In this document: positions 18,202 through 26,704 of the stretch, one piece after another | Position numbering within the stretch: position 1 is the first letter of the stretch | Layout: every line of letters begins with the position of its first letter | From: Glycomyces buryatensis | GTDB taxonomy: Bacteria > Actinomycetota > Actinomycetes > Mycobacteriales > Micromonosporaceae | Reading direction: 5' to 3' | DNA length: 64,000 nucleotides | Assembly (NCBI RefSeq): GCF_004912275.1 | Contig: NZ_STGY01000021.1 | Location: 101,999 to 165,998, forward strand | Made by a program: the position numbers and the translations under genes | Notes under the pieces: generated by a model | What the model was told of the DNA's origin: nothing | Database searches by the model: none | The model's input: only the letters and a program-made list of their open reading frames with translations

Positions 18202-20859
18202 ATGACCAATTACAACTGCCCCCGATGCGGCGCGCAGAGTCCGCCCGAGCGGTGCGATGCGTGCGGACGCGGGCCGGTGCCCCTGCTCGCTAAGCTCTCC
18301 GAGCTCGACGCGACCCTCGCCGTCATGCCCCCCACCCTGAGCAGCCGAGCCGCCGTCGAGACCGAGCGACTCCGGGTCCTCGAAGAGCTCAAGAAGGTCG
18401 CGGTCGCCTACCGCGCCGAGGCCGAGCAGGCCGCGAAGCACGCCGCCGCCTCGGCTCCGCCCGCAATGCCCGCGCCACAATCGCGACCACAGCCGCAGTT
18501 CGCGCCCGGGCAGACTCTCCAGGCGCCGGCGCAGACCCCGAACGCGGCACCGCCTTCGCAGTCCGCGCCGCCCCAGACCCCCTCGGCGGGCATCGCCGGC
18601 CCGCTCGGGAGCGCCGCACCTCCGCCCCCGACACTGCCCCCACCGGTCCAGGCCCGGCCCGAGCGCGGCGAGGTCGCCGCCAAGACCGTCCAGACGACCC
18701 TGCTCAGCCTCGGCGGGATCCTCGTCGCCGCCGCGATCATCATCTTCACCGCCGTCGCCTGGCAGAGCATGGGCGACGCGGGGCGACTGGTGGTCCTGGG
18801 CGGATTCACCACGCTCCTGTTGGCCGTTCCGGCGGTCCTCATCCGCTTCCGACTGTGGGCCACCGCCGAGACCTTCGCCTCGCTCGCGGCGCTCGCCCTG
18901 TGGTGCTCGGCCCTGGCCGGTTACTACCTCTATCTGCCGGGCGGCAGCTCGCTCAGCTCCGAGGCCGTCGGCACCTGGTCGGCCCTGGTGCTGGCCGCCC
19001 TCACCGCGTACCGCGCCGGCGTCAGGACCGCCGCCCCCGCCTGGGCGCTCCTGCCGCTGGCCGCCGTCGGCTCCGCCTTCGCCGCCTCCGGCCCGGTCCG
19101 CTTCGCCGCCCCGCTCATGCTCGCCACCGCCGCGGTCCTGGCCGCCGCCTCCTGGGTCGTCTCCCGCCGCGGCAGCCACTACCCGCGCAGCGACCAGTGG
19201 ATCGCCCGACTGCTGCTGTGCACCGCCGTCATCGAGGCCTTCCTCGCCGGACTTCGCGTGGCCTTCGGACTCAGCGGCGCGATCATCCCGATCGTCGCCG
19301 CCGCCATCGCGTTCATGGCCGCCGGAAACCTCCTGGCCATCCTCTACGTCCGGCGGGGCGGCGCCACGTTCGCGACCCTCCTGATCGGCACCGCCACCAC
19401 CGGCGCGCTCCTGGTGTGCGCGTGGGTGCTGGCCATCCGCTCCGGCTCCGTCGAGCTGGCCATCCCCTCGCTCGCCCTGCTCGCCGCCGTCATCGTGGCG
19501 CTGGTGAACCTCGAAGACAAGTCCGACGACGACCACTCGATCGTGGTCGCGGCCGCCGCCGGGATCACCGCACTGGCCGGGTTCGCCATCGTCACCTTCG
19601 ACGCGCCGGACCTGACCGCCTACCTCGTCGCGACTCTCGCCATCGGACTGTCGTCGCTGTTGCTGCCCGATCCGCTGCGGACCGCCGTGCGGCGCGCCGG
19701 CTATGTCGGCGGGGTCGGCGTCGGCATTGCCGCGACGCTCATCTCCCTGACCGCACTGCCCTTGATCTGGTGGGGCGACGATGCCGGGGCCCTCGACTGG
19801 GAGATCCCGATCGTCCTGGGCGTCCTGGCCTTCGGCGCCGCGCTCCTGCCGCGCCGATTCCGGTTCGACTTCCTGGCGCTGGCACTGACCTCCGCCGTCC
19901 TCGCCGCCGGCGGCATGCTGAACTCCGGACCCGAGGGCCACCTGCTCGCGACGCTCGGGCTCGGGCTGTGCGCCGCCATCGCCCTCGCCGCCGCCCTCCT
20001 CTCGGAGAATCTCAGCGGACGCTGCACCGGCTGGGTGCTGCTGGCAGCGTGGATCGCGTCCACCGCCGGCGCCGCCCTCCACCTCGACCTGCCCGAGGAC
20101 ACGATCGAGCTGGCCGTGGTCGTCGCGGCCGCGTTCATGCTCGTGCTCGCCGCCGGGGCACCCCGGCGCAGCCGCCCCGACCGGGTGCTCGGCGTGGTGC
20201 TCTCGCACATCCTGGCCGGATCCATGCTCGGCCTCTGGCTGGTGATCGAGGGGTTCGAAACGGCCTGGAACGGCGAGCCGATGACCATGATGCTCCCGCT
20301 GGGGTTCGGCATCTACACCCTCGCCCTGGCCGGCGTCGCGCTCATCGTGCCGGTCAAGAAGGGTGCGTATGCGATCGCCGCGCTGTGCACCGGCACCGTC
20401 GGCTGGTGGACGCTGCTCTCCTCGCAAGACATCGACACCCTCGAATTCTTCACCGTCCCGCCCGCGGCGGTGCTGTTCCTGCTCGGACTGTGGCGCCTGG
20501 AGCGGCGGCCCCAGACCGGTTCATGGGCGGCACTGGCGCTGCCGATCGGCATCGGAATCGGGCCGAGCCTGCTGCTGGCCCTCGGCGACGACGATCCGGT
20601 CCGCCGGGCCGGGGTCGCCGCCGCCGGTGTGGCAGTCGTGATCGCGGGCGTGCACCGGCGCTGGCAGGCGCCCCTGGTGCTCGGCGCGATCGTCCTGCTG
20701 GCCATCACGGCCAATGAACTGTCGCTGGTGTGGACGCTGATCCCGAAGTGGATTCCGCTCGCCATCGGCGGCGCCGTCCTGATCGGTGCGGGCGCGACGC
20801 TGGAGCAGCGCCGCAAGGACGTGGCACGAATCGGACAAGCGGTGAAATCGATGCGATAG
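18202..20859 (+). CDS. giant polytopic membrane protein with N-terminal zinc ribbon
   Basis: 885 residues from ATG 18202. Residues 6-22 form a CxxC-x8-CxxC zinc ribbon (CPRCG, CDACG). A short helical segment and a ~100-residue Pro/Gln/Ala-rich linker follow. From about residue 165 to the end there are roughly two dozen hydrophobic segments with short Arg-rich loops (TLLSLGGILVAAAIIIFTAV is the first). No transporter signature was recognised; similar giant membrane proteins occur in many actinomycetes without assigned function. It is followed by two tandem hairpins, so it is a monocistronic unit. The zinc ribbon is predicted to be cytosolic and may be regulatory. Confidence 0.85.
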   Translation: MTNYNCPRCGAQSPPERCDACGRGPVPLLAKLSELDATLAVMPPTLSSRAAVETERLRVLEELKKVAVAYRAEAEQAAKHAAASAPPAMPAPQSRPQPQFAPGQTLQAPAQTPNAAPPSQSAPPQTPSAGIAGPLGSAAPPPPTLPPPVQARPERGEVAAKTVQTTLLSLGGILVAAAIIIFTAVAWQSMGDAGRLVVLGGFTTLLLAVPAVLIRFRLWATAETFASLAALALWCSALAGYYLYLPGGSSLSSEAVGTWSALVLAALTAYRAGVRTAAPAWALLPLAAVGSAFAASGPVRFAAPLMLATAAVLAAASWVVSRRGSHYPRSDQWIARLLLCTAVIEAFLAGLRVAFGLSGAIIPIVAAAIAFMAAGNLLAILYVRRGGATFATLLIGTATTGALLVCAWVLAIRSGSVELAIPSLALLAAVIVALVNLEDKSDDDHSIVVAAAAGITALAGFAIVTFDAPDLTAYLVATLAIGLSSLLLPDPLRTAVRRAGYVGGVGVGIAATLISLTALPLIWWGDDAGALDWEIPIVLGVLAFGAALLPRRFRFDFLALALTSAVLAAGGMLNSGPEGHLLATLGLGLCAAIALAAALLSENLSGRCTGWVLLAAWIASTAGAALHLDLPEDTIELAVVVAAAFMLVLAAGAPRRSRPDRVLGVVLSHILAGSMLGLWLVIEGFETAWNGEPMTMMLPLGFGIYTLALAGVALIVPVKKGAYAIAALCTGTVGWWTLLSSQDIDTLEFFTVPPAAVLFLLGLWRLERRPQTGSWAALALPIGIGIGPSLLLALGDDDPVRRAGVAAAGVAVVIAGVHRRWQAPLVLGAIVLLAITANELSLVWTLIPKWIPLAIGGAVLIGAGATLEQRRKDVARIGQAVKSMR

Positions 20860-20894
20860 CGTCGCAAGGACCTTGAACACCGACGATCCAAAAG

Positions 20895-20936
20895 AGACGC
20901 CGCAGGAATGCAACCATCCGGCTGCCTGCGGCGTCT
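20895..20936 (+). terminator. first of two tandem hairpins after the 885-residue membrane protein
   Basis: Perfect 12-bp stem AGACGCCGCAGG / CCTGCGGCGTCT with an 18-nt loop, 35 nt downstream of the stop. No T-tract directly after it. Confidence 0.6.
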
Positions 20937-20952
20937 GTCCATTGCACCGGTT

Positions 20953-20987
20953 AAACGGCGGGCCCCGCGCAGGGTCCGCCGTTTTTT
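20953..20987 (+). terminator. rho-independent terminator after the 885-residue membrane protein
   Basis: AAACGGCGGGCCC pairs with GGGTCCGCCGTTT (one G/T wobble) around a 6-nt loop and runs into TTTT. It is the most classical terminator in this part of the window. Confidence 0.9.
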
Positions 20988-21216
20988 CGGCTCTTCTCTC
21001 GTGGCCGTGGGTGGGTTTCCATGGGACTCTGCCGCGCCGTTCGGGTCGGTGTTCAGGCGGCAGCGACGGAGGAGCGGGGGAAGGGCGCCCGGGCGACACG
21101 CCCGACCGCAGGGTACGAGGCACTTGAGCAGGGAAAACACTGCCAGTGTTCACCCGTTTGAGTGATGCGGTCAGGCCGTCCATATGGCACCATTGAGTCA
21201 TAGAACAGGAGCATCA

Positions 21217-21233
21217 GAACAGTCGAACTGTTC
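21217..21233 (+). promoter_or_regulatory. palindrome upstream of the DUF222/HNH gene (candidate operator)
   Basis: GAACAGT-CGA-ACTGTTC is a perfect 7+3+7 inverted repeat about 30 bp before the start codon. It resembles but does not match the actinobacterial LexA box spacing. It could bind a regulator of this gene. Confidence 0.4.
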
Positions 21234-21264
21234 GAGATACAGACTCTACGAGGAGGTGAGATAG

Positions 21265-22821
21265 ATGGCTACCAGTAACACCAGTACCGCACCGGCCGGT
21301 TCTGACCGGCGGGGCAAGTCCGAGGCCATCCACGCCCTCCTCGATGCGCAGGCGGCTCTGATCAATGCCGCTCACGCTCAGGTGCTGGCTTCGGTGATCG
21401 ATGCGAAGGCGGCGAACATTCACCGGGATTTCGACGGGTTCTCCGCAGTGCGGGAATGGCTGGTGTCGACGTTCGACTTCCATCAGCAGGTAGCCTCCGA
21501 TCTGGCCGCGATCGCCCGCCGCGCAAGGAAGTTCGCCCTCCTCGCCACTGCCGCCACGTCTCGGGAGGCCAGGATCGATCCGGTCGCCTACGCGGTGCGC
21601 CAACTCGACAAGACCCCTGCGATGCGCCTGTACGCCCGCACTCCCTACCGCGAGGCCGTGACCTCCCCCTTCGACGCTGCGGTGTCCTGTGCGACTCCTG
21701 AAGCCCTGGTCGTCCAGTACTGCGCCCACGCACCGTTCAAGGACTTGAAAGCGCACCTGGCCGAGATCGAAGCGTCCCTCGCCGAGAGCGCGGAACTGTT
21801 CGAAGGGCTCGGGGAGCAGTCCCTGCAATACCTCGAACTGTCCGAGAACCCCAACGGCATGTGGACCCTCGCCGGGCAGTTGTCGGCCGACACCGGTGTC
21901 CTGTTCGCCAAGATGCTCACCACATCGGTACCCCCACCCCGCCAGGACGAGACGGATGCCGACGGGGACCTGCCCGCGGTAGCGAACCGGAACGCCGAAG
22001 CCCTCCACCAGATGCTCGCCTCCTACGGGGCCAGCACCGACGCCCCCACCCGGCACGGGCACACCGCGACCCTCTCGCTCCTGTGCGACCTGGAGACCCT
22101 GCAAGGCAAAGACACCGGCCGCACCCCCACCCTCGAAGGCCAGCCGATCTCCCTCGCCAAGGCCCGCCTCCTCGCCTGCGAGGGCAACGTCATCCCCATG
22201 GTCTACGACTACGCCACCGGTGAAGTAGTCGACCTCGGACGAGCCGAACGCCTCCCCAACACCGCCCTGCGCCGCAAGCTCGAAGCCGAACAGCCCGGCG
22301 GGTGCGCCTGGCACGACTGCGACCGGCCCATCGCATGGTGCGAGGCCCACCACATTGCACACTGGGCCGACGGTGGAAAGACGGACGCGGACAACCTGAT
22401 CCTGCTGTGCCGCTTCCACCACGGCCGCATCCACACCCCCGGCTGGACGGTCACGAAGACCGGCCCCGGCCAGGCCTTGATCGTCCACCACGACGGCCAC
22501 GAGACCGCCCCGGCCGACATGCACGAATACTCGGGCGGCCAGGGCTGCGGGTACGGCTGCGAAGACCACCGCACCGATGCGGACCTCGATGAGGACTTCA
22601 CCGCAGGGCCCGACGACGCCTTCCCCACCGGCCTCTACCCCGAAGAACACGCACAAGTCCCAGACCGGGAACTCAAAGACCTCCTCGACTCCTACACCCT
22701 CCACCGCATCGGCATCGACCTCAAACGGGCCAAAGCCCGTGCACGAGAACGCTTCCGCACACCAGCTCCTCCGGAAGCCGAACCGGCCGACCGGTTACCA
22801 TGCCCCGCCGCCAGGCAGTGA
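21265..22821 (+). CDS. DUF222 / HNH endonuclease domain protein (13E12-like)
   Basis: 518 residues with a good ribosome site (GAGGAGGTGA). The N-terminal ~280 residues are the helical DUF222 region typical of the mycobacterial REP13E12 proteins. The HNH nuclease motif lies near residues 354-385 (CEAHHIAHWADGG, then DNLILLCRFHH), with zinc-binding pairs CAWHDC and CRFHH. A Cys/His patch (GCGYGCEDH) and a charged tail follow. These proteins are multicopy and mobile-associated in actinobacteria; nuclease activity is inferred and physiological role unknown. A hairpin overlaps its stop codon. It lies in the accessory stretch between rnd and dxs. Confidence 0.92.
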   Translation: MATSNTSTAPAGSDRRGKSEAIHALLDAQAALINAAHAQVLASVIDAKAANIHRDFDGFSAVREWLVSTFDFHQQVASDLAAIARRARKFALLATAATSREARIDPVAYAVRQLDKTPAMRLYARTPYREAVTSPFDAAVSCATPEALVVQYCAHAPFKDLKAHLAEIEASLAESAELFEGLGEQSLQYLELSENPNGMWTLAGQLSADTGVLFAKMLTTSVPPPRQDETDADGDLPAVANRNAEALHQMLASYGASTDAPTRHGHTATLSLLCDLETLQGKDTGRTPTLEGQPISLAKARLLACEGNVIPMVYDYATGEVVDLGRAERLPNTALRRKLEAEQPGGCAWHDCDRPIAWCEAHHIAHWADGGKTDADNLILLCRFHHGRIHTPGWTVTKTGPGQALIVHHDGHETAPADMHEYSGGQGCGYGCEDHRTDADLDEDFTAGPDDAFPTGLYPEEHAQVPDRELKDLLDSYTLHRIGIDLKRAKARARERFRTPAPPEAEPADRLPCPAARQ

Positions 22822-22832
22822 TGGCGGCGGGG
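22803..22832 (+). terminator. hairpin overlapping the DUF222 gene stop codon
   Basis: CCCCGCCGCCA / TGGCGGCGGGG, a perfect 11-bp stem with an 8-nt loop, spans the TGA at 22819-22821 and continues into GGAAA. Probably a terminator encoded partly inside the gene. Confidence 0.6.
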
Positions 22833-23011
22833 GAAAGCACACCCATACCAGGATGTGCAGCCCGAACCCCAAGGGAAACCAACGGAGATCGGGCCCCTCG
22901 TCATGCCCACCATGCTCACAGGCGGCATCCGGACCTCAATGGACTCCCCACCGCCCGCACCGGCCCACCGAAGACCCCACCCCGGCAACGAACAGCAGCC
23001 ACCCTCCACCT

Positions 23012-23106
23012 CTTCATCGCTGATCCGCCTGAACCTCAATCCACGCGCACCCCGAACGCCAGCCGACCGGCACCAGGCCAGGCAGACCTCCGCTGTCGCT
23101 GCCGGC
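23012..23106 (+). repeat. degenerate direct repeat, copy 1
   Basis: Begins CTTCATCGCTGATCCGCC and ends around GACCTCCGCTGTCGCTGCC. Copy 2 lies about 155 bp downstream at 23167-23257 with the same beginning (CCATCGCCGATCCGCCTGAA) and end (GACCCCCGCTGTCGCTG). Roughly three quarters of positions agree by eye. Confidence 0.5.
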
Positions 23107-23166
23107 CCTGACCACAACCACCACCGAACCCGAAGGCCAGCAGCCGACCCGAAGGGAAACCCACCC

Positions 23167-23257
23167 CTCCATCGCCGATCCGCCTGAAGCTCGGCCCCCA
23201 CACGCCCCGACCGCCGGCCGGCCACCCTCAGCCCGGGCAGACCCCCGCTGTCGCTGA
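23167..23257 (+). repeat. degenerate direct repeat, copy 2
   Basis: Second copy of the ~90-bp imperfect repeat (copy 1 at 23012-23106). Both copies keep a GATCCGCCTGAA block near the start and a CCGCTGTCGCTG block at the end. Confidence 0.5.
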
Positions 23258-23462
23258 TCGGTTTGACGCCCACCGAACCGCCGACCGGGACCGGCGTGTC
23301 CTCCAACCCGAGGAGACGCCCGAATCCGCTACTCAAGGACACACCGTCTTCTTCCACCAGATTCGCACGGCCCAGCCACCCCGAAACCTATGCAGCCGAC
23401 AGCATGTCCCTTCTATACCCCCAGCTCAGCCGCCCACGGAAACTAGAGAAGAGCCGTTTCTT

Positions 23463-25370
23463 CTATCGCAGGCGGCGCGCGGCCTCGGCGTGCAGCTTCT
23501 CGGCGATGGCCGCGGGGGTCAGGCCGAGGTCGGCGAGCAGCTGAGCCCGGGTGCCGTGCGGGTGCCAGTCGCGGGCGACGGCGAAGTCGATCAGCGGGAC
23601 GTCCTCGCCCGCGTCGCGCAGCGACTGCGCGAGCGCGTCACCGAAACCGCCGGTGCGGATGCCGTCCTCGACGGTCGCGATCAGGCGGTACTGCCCGGCG
23701 AGTTTGACGAGCGCGTCCGGCACCGGGGCGATCCATCTCGGGTCGACCACAGTGGACCTGACGCCCTGCTCGGCCAGGAGCGTCGCGGCCGCGACGGCGG
23801 TGCCCGCCAGGGCGCCGCAGGCCACGATGAGCAGCTCGGCGTCGTCGTTCTCGACCAGGAAGTCCAGGCCCTCGCGGGAGTCGACCGGCGACAGGTTCTC
23901 GGCGGGGATCGCGCCGGTCGGAAAGCGCAGCATGGTGGGGCCGTCGTCCACGGCGACGGCCTCGGCGAACTCCTCGCGCAGGGTCACCTCGTCGCGCGGG
24001 GCGGCAATGCGCATGCCCGGGACAACCCGGAAGATCGAGGTGTCCCAGATGCCGTAGTGGCTGGGCCCGTCGGGGCCGGTGATCCCGGCCCGGTCGAGCA
24101 CGAAGGTGACCGGCAGGCGGTGCATGGCCACGTCGAGGACGGTCTGGTCGAAGGCGCGATTCATGAAGGTGGAGTAGACGGCGACGACCGGGTGGAGGCC
24201 GTTCATGGCCAGCCCGGCGGCGGAGGTGACGGCGTGCTGCTCGGCGATGCCGACGTCGAAGAACCGCTCGGGGAACCGCTCCATGAACTTGTTGACACCG
24301 GTCGGGCCGGGCATGGCGGCGGTGATGGCGACCAGGTCGGGACGGGCCTCGGCCTGCTCGACCAGCGCATCGGCGAAGACGCCGGTCCAGCGGCGCTTGG
24401 AGGCGGCGATCGGCTCGCCGGTGATCGGGTCGAAGGCCGCGGAGGGGGAGTGCATCTGCTCGGCCTCGTCCTCGCGGGCGGGGGCCCAGCCGCGGCCCTT
24501 CTCGGTGAGGGCGTGGACGATGACGGGGCCGCCGTAGCCCTTGGCCTTCTCCAGCGCCTCGGCCAGGTCGGTCAGGTCGTGGCCGTCGACGGGGCCGACG
24601 TACTTGATGCCCAGGTCGGAGAACATGCCCTGCGGCGCGAGGGCGTCCTTGATGCCGGTCTTGGCCGCGTGCATCGCCGAATAGGCGGCGCGGCCGACGA
24701 CGGGTATGCGCTCGACGGTGTCCTTGATCTTCTCCAGCGCCGGTTCGTAGCCGGGGTTGAGCCGCACGCCCGAGAGGCGTTTGGCGAGGCCGCCGACGGT
24801 CGGCGCGTAGGAGCGGCCGTTGTCGTTGACGATGATGACGAGCTTGAGGTCGTCGCGGGCGGCGATATTGTTCAGCGCCTCCCAGCACATGCCGCCGGTC
24901 AGGGCGCCGTCGCCGACGAGGGCGACGACGTGCCGGTCGGAGCCGGCCAGCGCGTTGGCCTTCGCGAGTCCGTCCGCATAGGACAGCGAGGTGGAGGCGT
25001 GGGAGTTCTCGACCAGGTCGTGGGGGGACTCCTCGCGGCTGGGGTAGCCGGTGAGGCCGTCCCGCTTGCGCAGGTCGCCGAACTGCGGGGCGCGCCCGGT
25101 GAGGACCTTATGGACGTACGACTGGTGGCCGGTGTCGAACACGACCTGGTCGTGCGGGGAGTCGAAGACGCGGTGGACCGCCATGGTCAGCTCCACGACG
25201 CCGAGATTGGGGCCGATGTGGCCGCCGGTCTTGGCGACCGCGTCGATGAGGAACTCACGTAGCTCGTCGGCCAGCCGCGGCAGCTCGGCCTCGTCGAGCG
25301 ACTTGAAATCGGCCAGCCGCCCGATGGACGACAGCAGCGGGCCCATCCCGGGTTCGTCGTGTGAGTTCAT
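23463..25370 (-). CDS. dxs: 1-deoxy-D-xylulose-5-phosphate synthase
   Basis: First step of the MEP isoprenoid pathway (pyruvate plus glyceraldehyde-3-phosphate to DXP), thiamine-diphosphate dependent, cytosolic. 635 residues from ATG 25370 (an internal ATG eight residues in is also possible). The ThDP/Mg motif runs from LVGDGALTGGMCWEALNN to IVNDNGRSY. The N-terminal GGHIGPNLGVVELT and DTGHQSYVHK blocks are intact. The transketolase pyrimidine domain contains the acid motif GIAEQHAVTSAAGLA, and DRAGITGPDGPSHYG follows. Corresponds to dxs1 (Rv2682c) in the syntenic mycobacterial locus. The divergent upstream region contains two hairpins. Confidence 0.98.
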   Translation of the reverse strand: MNSHDEPGMGPLLSSIGRLADFKSLDEAELPRLADELREFLIDAVAKTGGHIGPNLGVVELTMAVHRVFDSPHDQVVFDTGHQSYVHKVLTGRAPQFGDLRKRDGLTGYPSREESPHDLVENSHASTSLSYADGLAKANALAGSDRHVVALVGDGALTGGMCWEALNNIAARDDLKLVIIVNDNGRSYAPTVGGLAKRLSGVRLNPGYEPALEKIKDTVERIPVVGRAAYSAMHAAKTGIKDALAPQGMFSDLGIKYVGPVDGHDLTDLAEALEKAKGYGGPVIVHALTEKGRGWAPAREDEAEQMHSPSAAFDPITGEPIAASKRRWTGVFADALVEQAEARPDLVAITAAMPGPTGVNKFMERFPERFFDVGIAEQHAVTSAAGLAMNGLHPVVAVYSTFMNRAFDQTVLDVAMHRLPVTFVLDRAGITGPDGPSHYGIWDTSIFRVVPGMRIAAPRDEVTLREEFAEAVAVDDGPTMLRFPTGAIPAENLSPVDSREGLDFLVENDDAELLIVACGALAGTAVAAATLLAEQGVRSTVVDPRWIAPVPDALVKLAGQYRLIATVEDGIRTGGFGDALAQSLRDAGEDVPLIDFAVARDWHPHGTRAQLLADLGLTPAAIAEKLHAEAARRLR

Positions 25371-25440
25371 AAAGTCGAATTCTATCGGGGGAGGCGGCCG
25401 GACCGGTAATGCACGAGGGTCGCTGAGACGGGTTGCATGA

Positions 25441-25501
25441 GGGGAGTGACTGTCGGAAAGCAGTCACTCCCCGAAAGGGACACGCCGGGCTAAAGTCCGG
25501 C
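25441..25501. promoter_or_regulatory. two adjacent hairpins in the dxs / ADA-like divergent region
   Basis: GGGGAGTGACTG (25441-25452) and CAGTCACTCCCC (25461-25472) form a perfect 12-bp stem with an 8-nt loop. A second stem, GCCGGGC-TAAA-GTCCGGC (25484-25501, one wobble pair), follows after 11 nt. Both lie between divergent start codons, so termination is unlikely. An operator or a structured 5' leader is more plausible. Confidence 0.5.
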
Positions 25502-25532
25502 CGCTCCGCGAAGTTGGTGTGATCATCCCAAC

Positions 25533-26435
25533 ATGGACCTCATCGACCTGCATCAGAACACCGAGTGGCCCGCGCGCCTCGATCAGGTGTTGAGTTCTGC
25601 GCCGGTCGATTGGACCCAGCGGCGCGAGCGGGCCCGGACCGACGATCCGCCCGGACTGGCCCGGCTCCAGCGGATGTCGGCGGTGCCGCGGTTCGATCTC
25701 GACGCGGTGGAGCCGGAGGTCTACGAGGGCATCCTGGAGGATGCCCTGACGGCCTCGGCGGCGGCGGGGGCGGTGTACACGGAGTTGCGGCTGCCGCAGG
25801 AGTCGGTGGTCTACCCCGGTTTCATGGCGCGGTTCCTGGCGGCGCGCGACCGGGTGGCGGAGGTGTATCCGGGGTTCGACGCGGGCGCGGTGCTGAGCAT
25901 GAACCTGTGGGATCCGATGCTGCGGGAGCTGTGCGACGCGTTCGGCGACGCGGCGGCGGCCGGACTGGCGGGCATCGAGATCATCTACGTCCCCTATGCG
26001 GCCGAGGCGGACTGGACGCGGGGCCGGATCGTGGCCGAGGCGGCCGGGGCGGCCGGGCTGGGCGTGACGGTCCCGGCGGGGGCGTTCAACTCCACGAACG
26101 TGGCGTCGCTGGCGGAGATCGAGCAGGTCGGCCGGATCGGGCATGCCGTGGGTGCGGCGTTGGACCCGGGGATCGTCCGACTGCTGGCGGAGCGGGGCGT
26201 GACGGTGGAGGCGTGCCTGACGTCGGCGGTGGTGCTGGGCATGGTCGATTCGCTGGAGGAGCATCCGCTGCCGCGGTTCTTGGAGGCGGGCGTGGACGTG
26301 GTGCTGGGAACCGATTCGCCGATGCGAATGGGCACCGATATCGCCGCGGAGTACGCGAAGGCGGCGTCGCTCGGACTGAGTGAGTCGGACTTGTCGGACC
26401 TGTCCGAGCGTGCGAAGACCGCCCGACTGCTCTGA
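25533..26435 (+). CDS. adenosine-deaminase-like amidohydrolase with degenerate metal site
   Basis: 300 residues in the adenosine/AMP deaminase arrangement: strand-1 motif DLHQNTE where active enzymes have HxHLxG, VPAGAFNST where they have HAGE, then RIGHAVGA (His kept), EACLTSAVVLG (normally CPxSN) and LGTDSPMRMG (Asp kept). One of the two strand-1 histidines, the HAGE His and the catalytic Glu are therefore missing. It may be a non-catalytic paralogue or have a changed chemistry. ATG 25533 is the first start; there is no strong ribosome site, so an unusual leader is possible. It is divergent from dxs with hairpins between them. The family is assigned by motif order only. Confidence 0.7.
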   Translation: MDLIDLHQNTEWPARLDQVLSSAPVDWTQRRERARTDDPPGLARLQRMSAVPRFDLDAVEPEVYEGILEDALTASAAAGAVYTELRLPQESVVYPGFMARFLAARDRVAEVYPGFDAGAVLSMNLWDPMLRELCDAFGDAAAAGLAGIEIIYVPYAAEADWTRGRIVAEAAGAAGLGVTVPAGAFNSTNVASLAEIEQVGRIGHAVGAALDPGIVRLLAERGVTVEACLTSAVVLGMVDSLEEHPLPRFLEAGVDVVLGTDSPMRMGTDIAAEYAKAASLGLSESDLSDLSERAKTARLL

Positions 26436-26704
26436 GCTCCCGGAGCACTTTCCGCGTCAGTTCACTGTGGAAGTTGTTTCCATTGTGCAACAGTCGTGAC
26501 AACGTCGGATTGCAGACAATCGGAGCGCCGACAGGCGGAGACCGATTTCCAGGCCAGTGACCTGCAAAAACGATCAATTATCGTCCCTCGTGTCGATCTT
26601 CTCACGCTGTGCTCAGATGAAAAAACCCCAGGTTCTGACTAGTGTTGTTCAGGTTGCCCCTGTTACCGCGCGCCAAGCGGACGCCTGCAGTTTGGAAGGA
26701 CGTA

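Larger units (their letters stand above)
20860..21264 (+). other. intergenic region before the DUF222 gene
   Basis: 405 bp. It contains two terminators (20895-20936 and 20953-20987), a palindrome AACACTG-C-CAGTGTT (21136-21150) and a palindrome near the DUF222 start (21217-21233). No coding signal in either strand. Confidence 0.5.
22822..23462 (+). other. non-coding, C-skewed accessory region
   Basis: 641 bp between the DUF222 gene and the 3' end of dxs with no convincing gene. The plus strand is visibly rich in C and A and poor in T. Frames open on either strand here read as proline/histidine- or glycine/tryptophan-rich nonsense. It contains a degenerate direct repeat (23012-23106 and 23167-23257) and could be decayed DUF222-associated DNA. 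Confidence 0.5.

Noticed and set aside
18088..20427. 779-codon minus-strand frame under the 885-residue membrane protein
   Set aside because: Consists of Gly/Glu/Asp/Arg runs; plus strand shows regular hydrophobic segments and a zinc ribbon.
21217..21240. LexA/SOS box before the DUF222 gene
   Set aside because: TCGAAC and GTTCGA are present but separated by one base instead of four.
22692..23357. 221-codon minus-strand frame after the DUF222 gene
   Set aside because: Trp/Gly/Arg-rich translation over the degenerate repeat, overlaps the 3' end of the DUF222 gene, no ribosome site.
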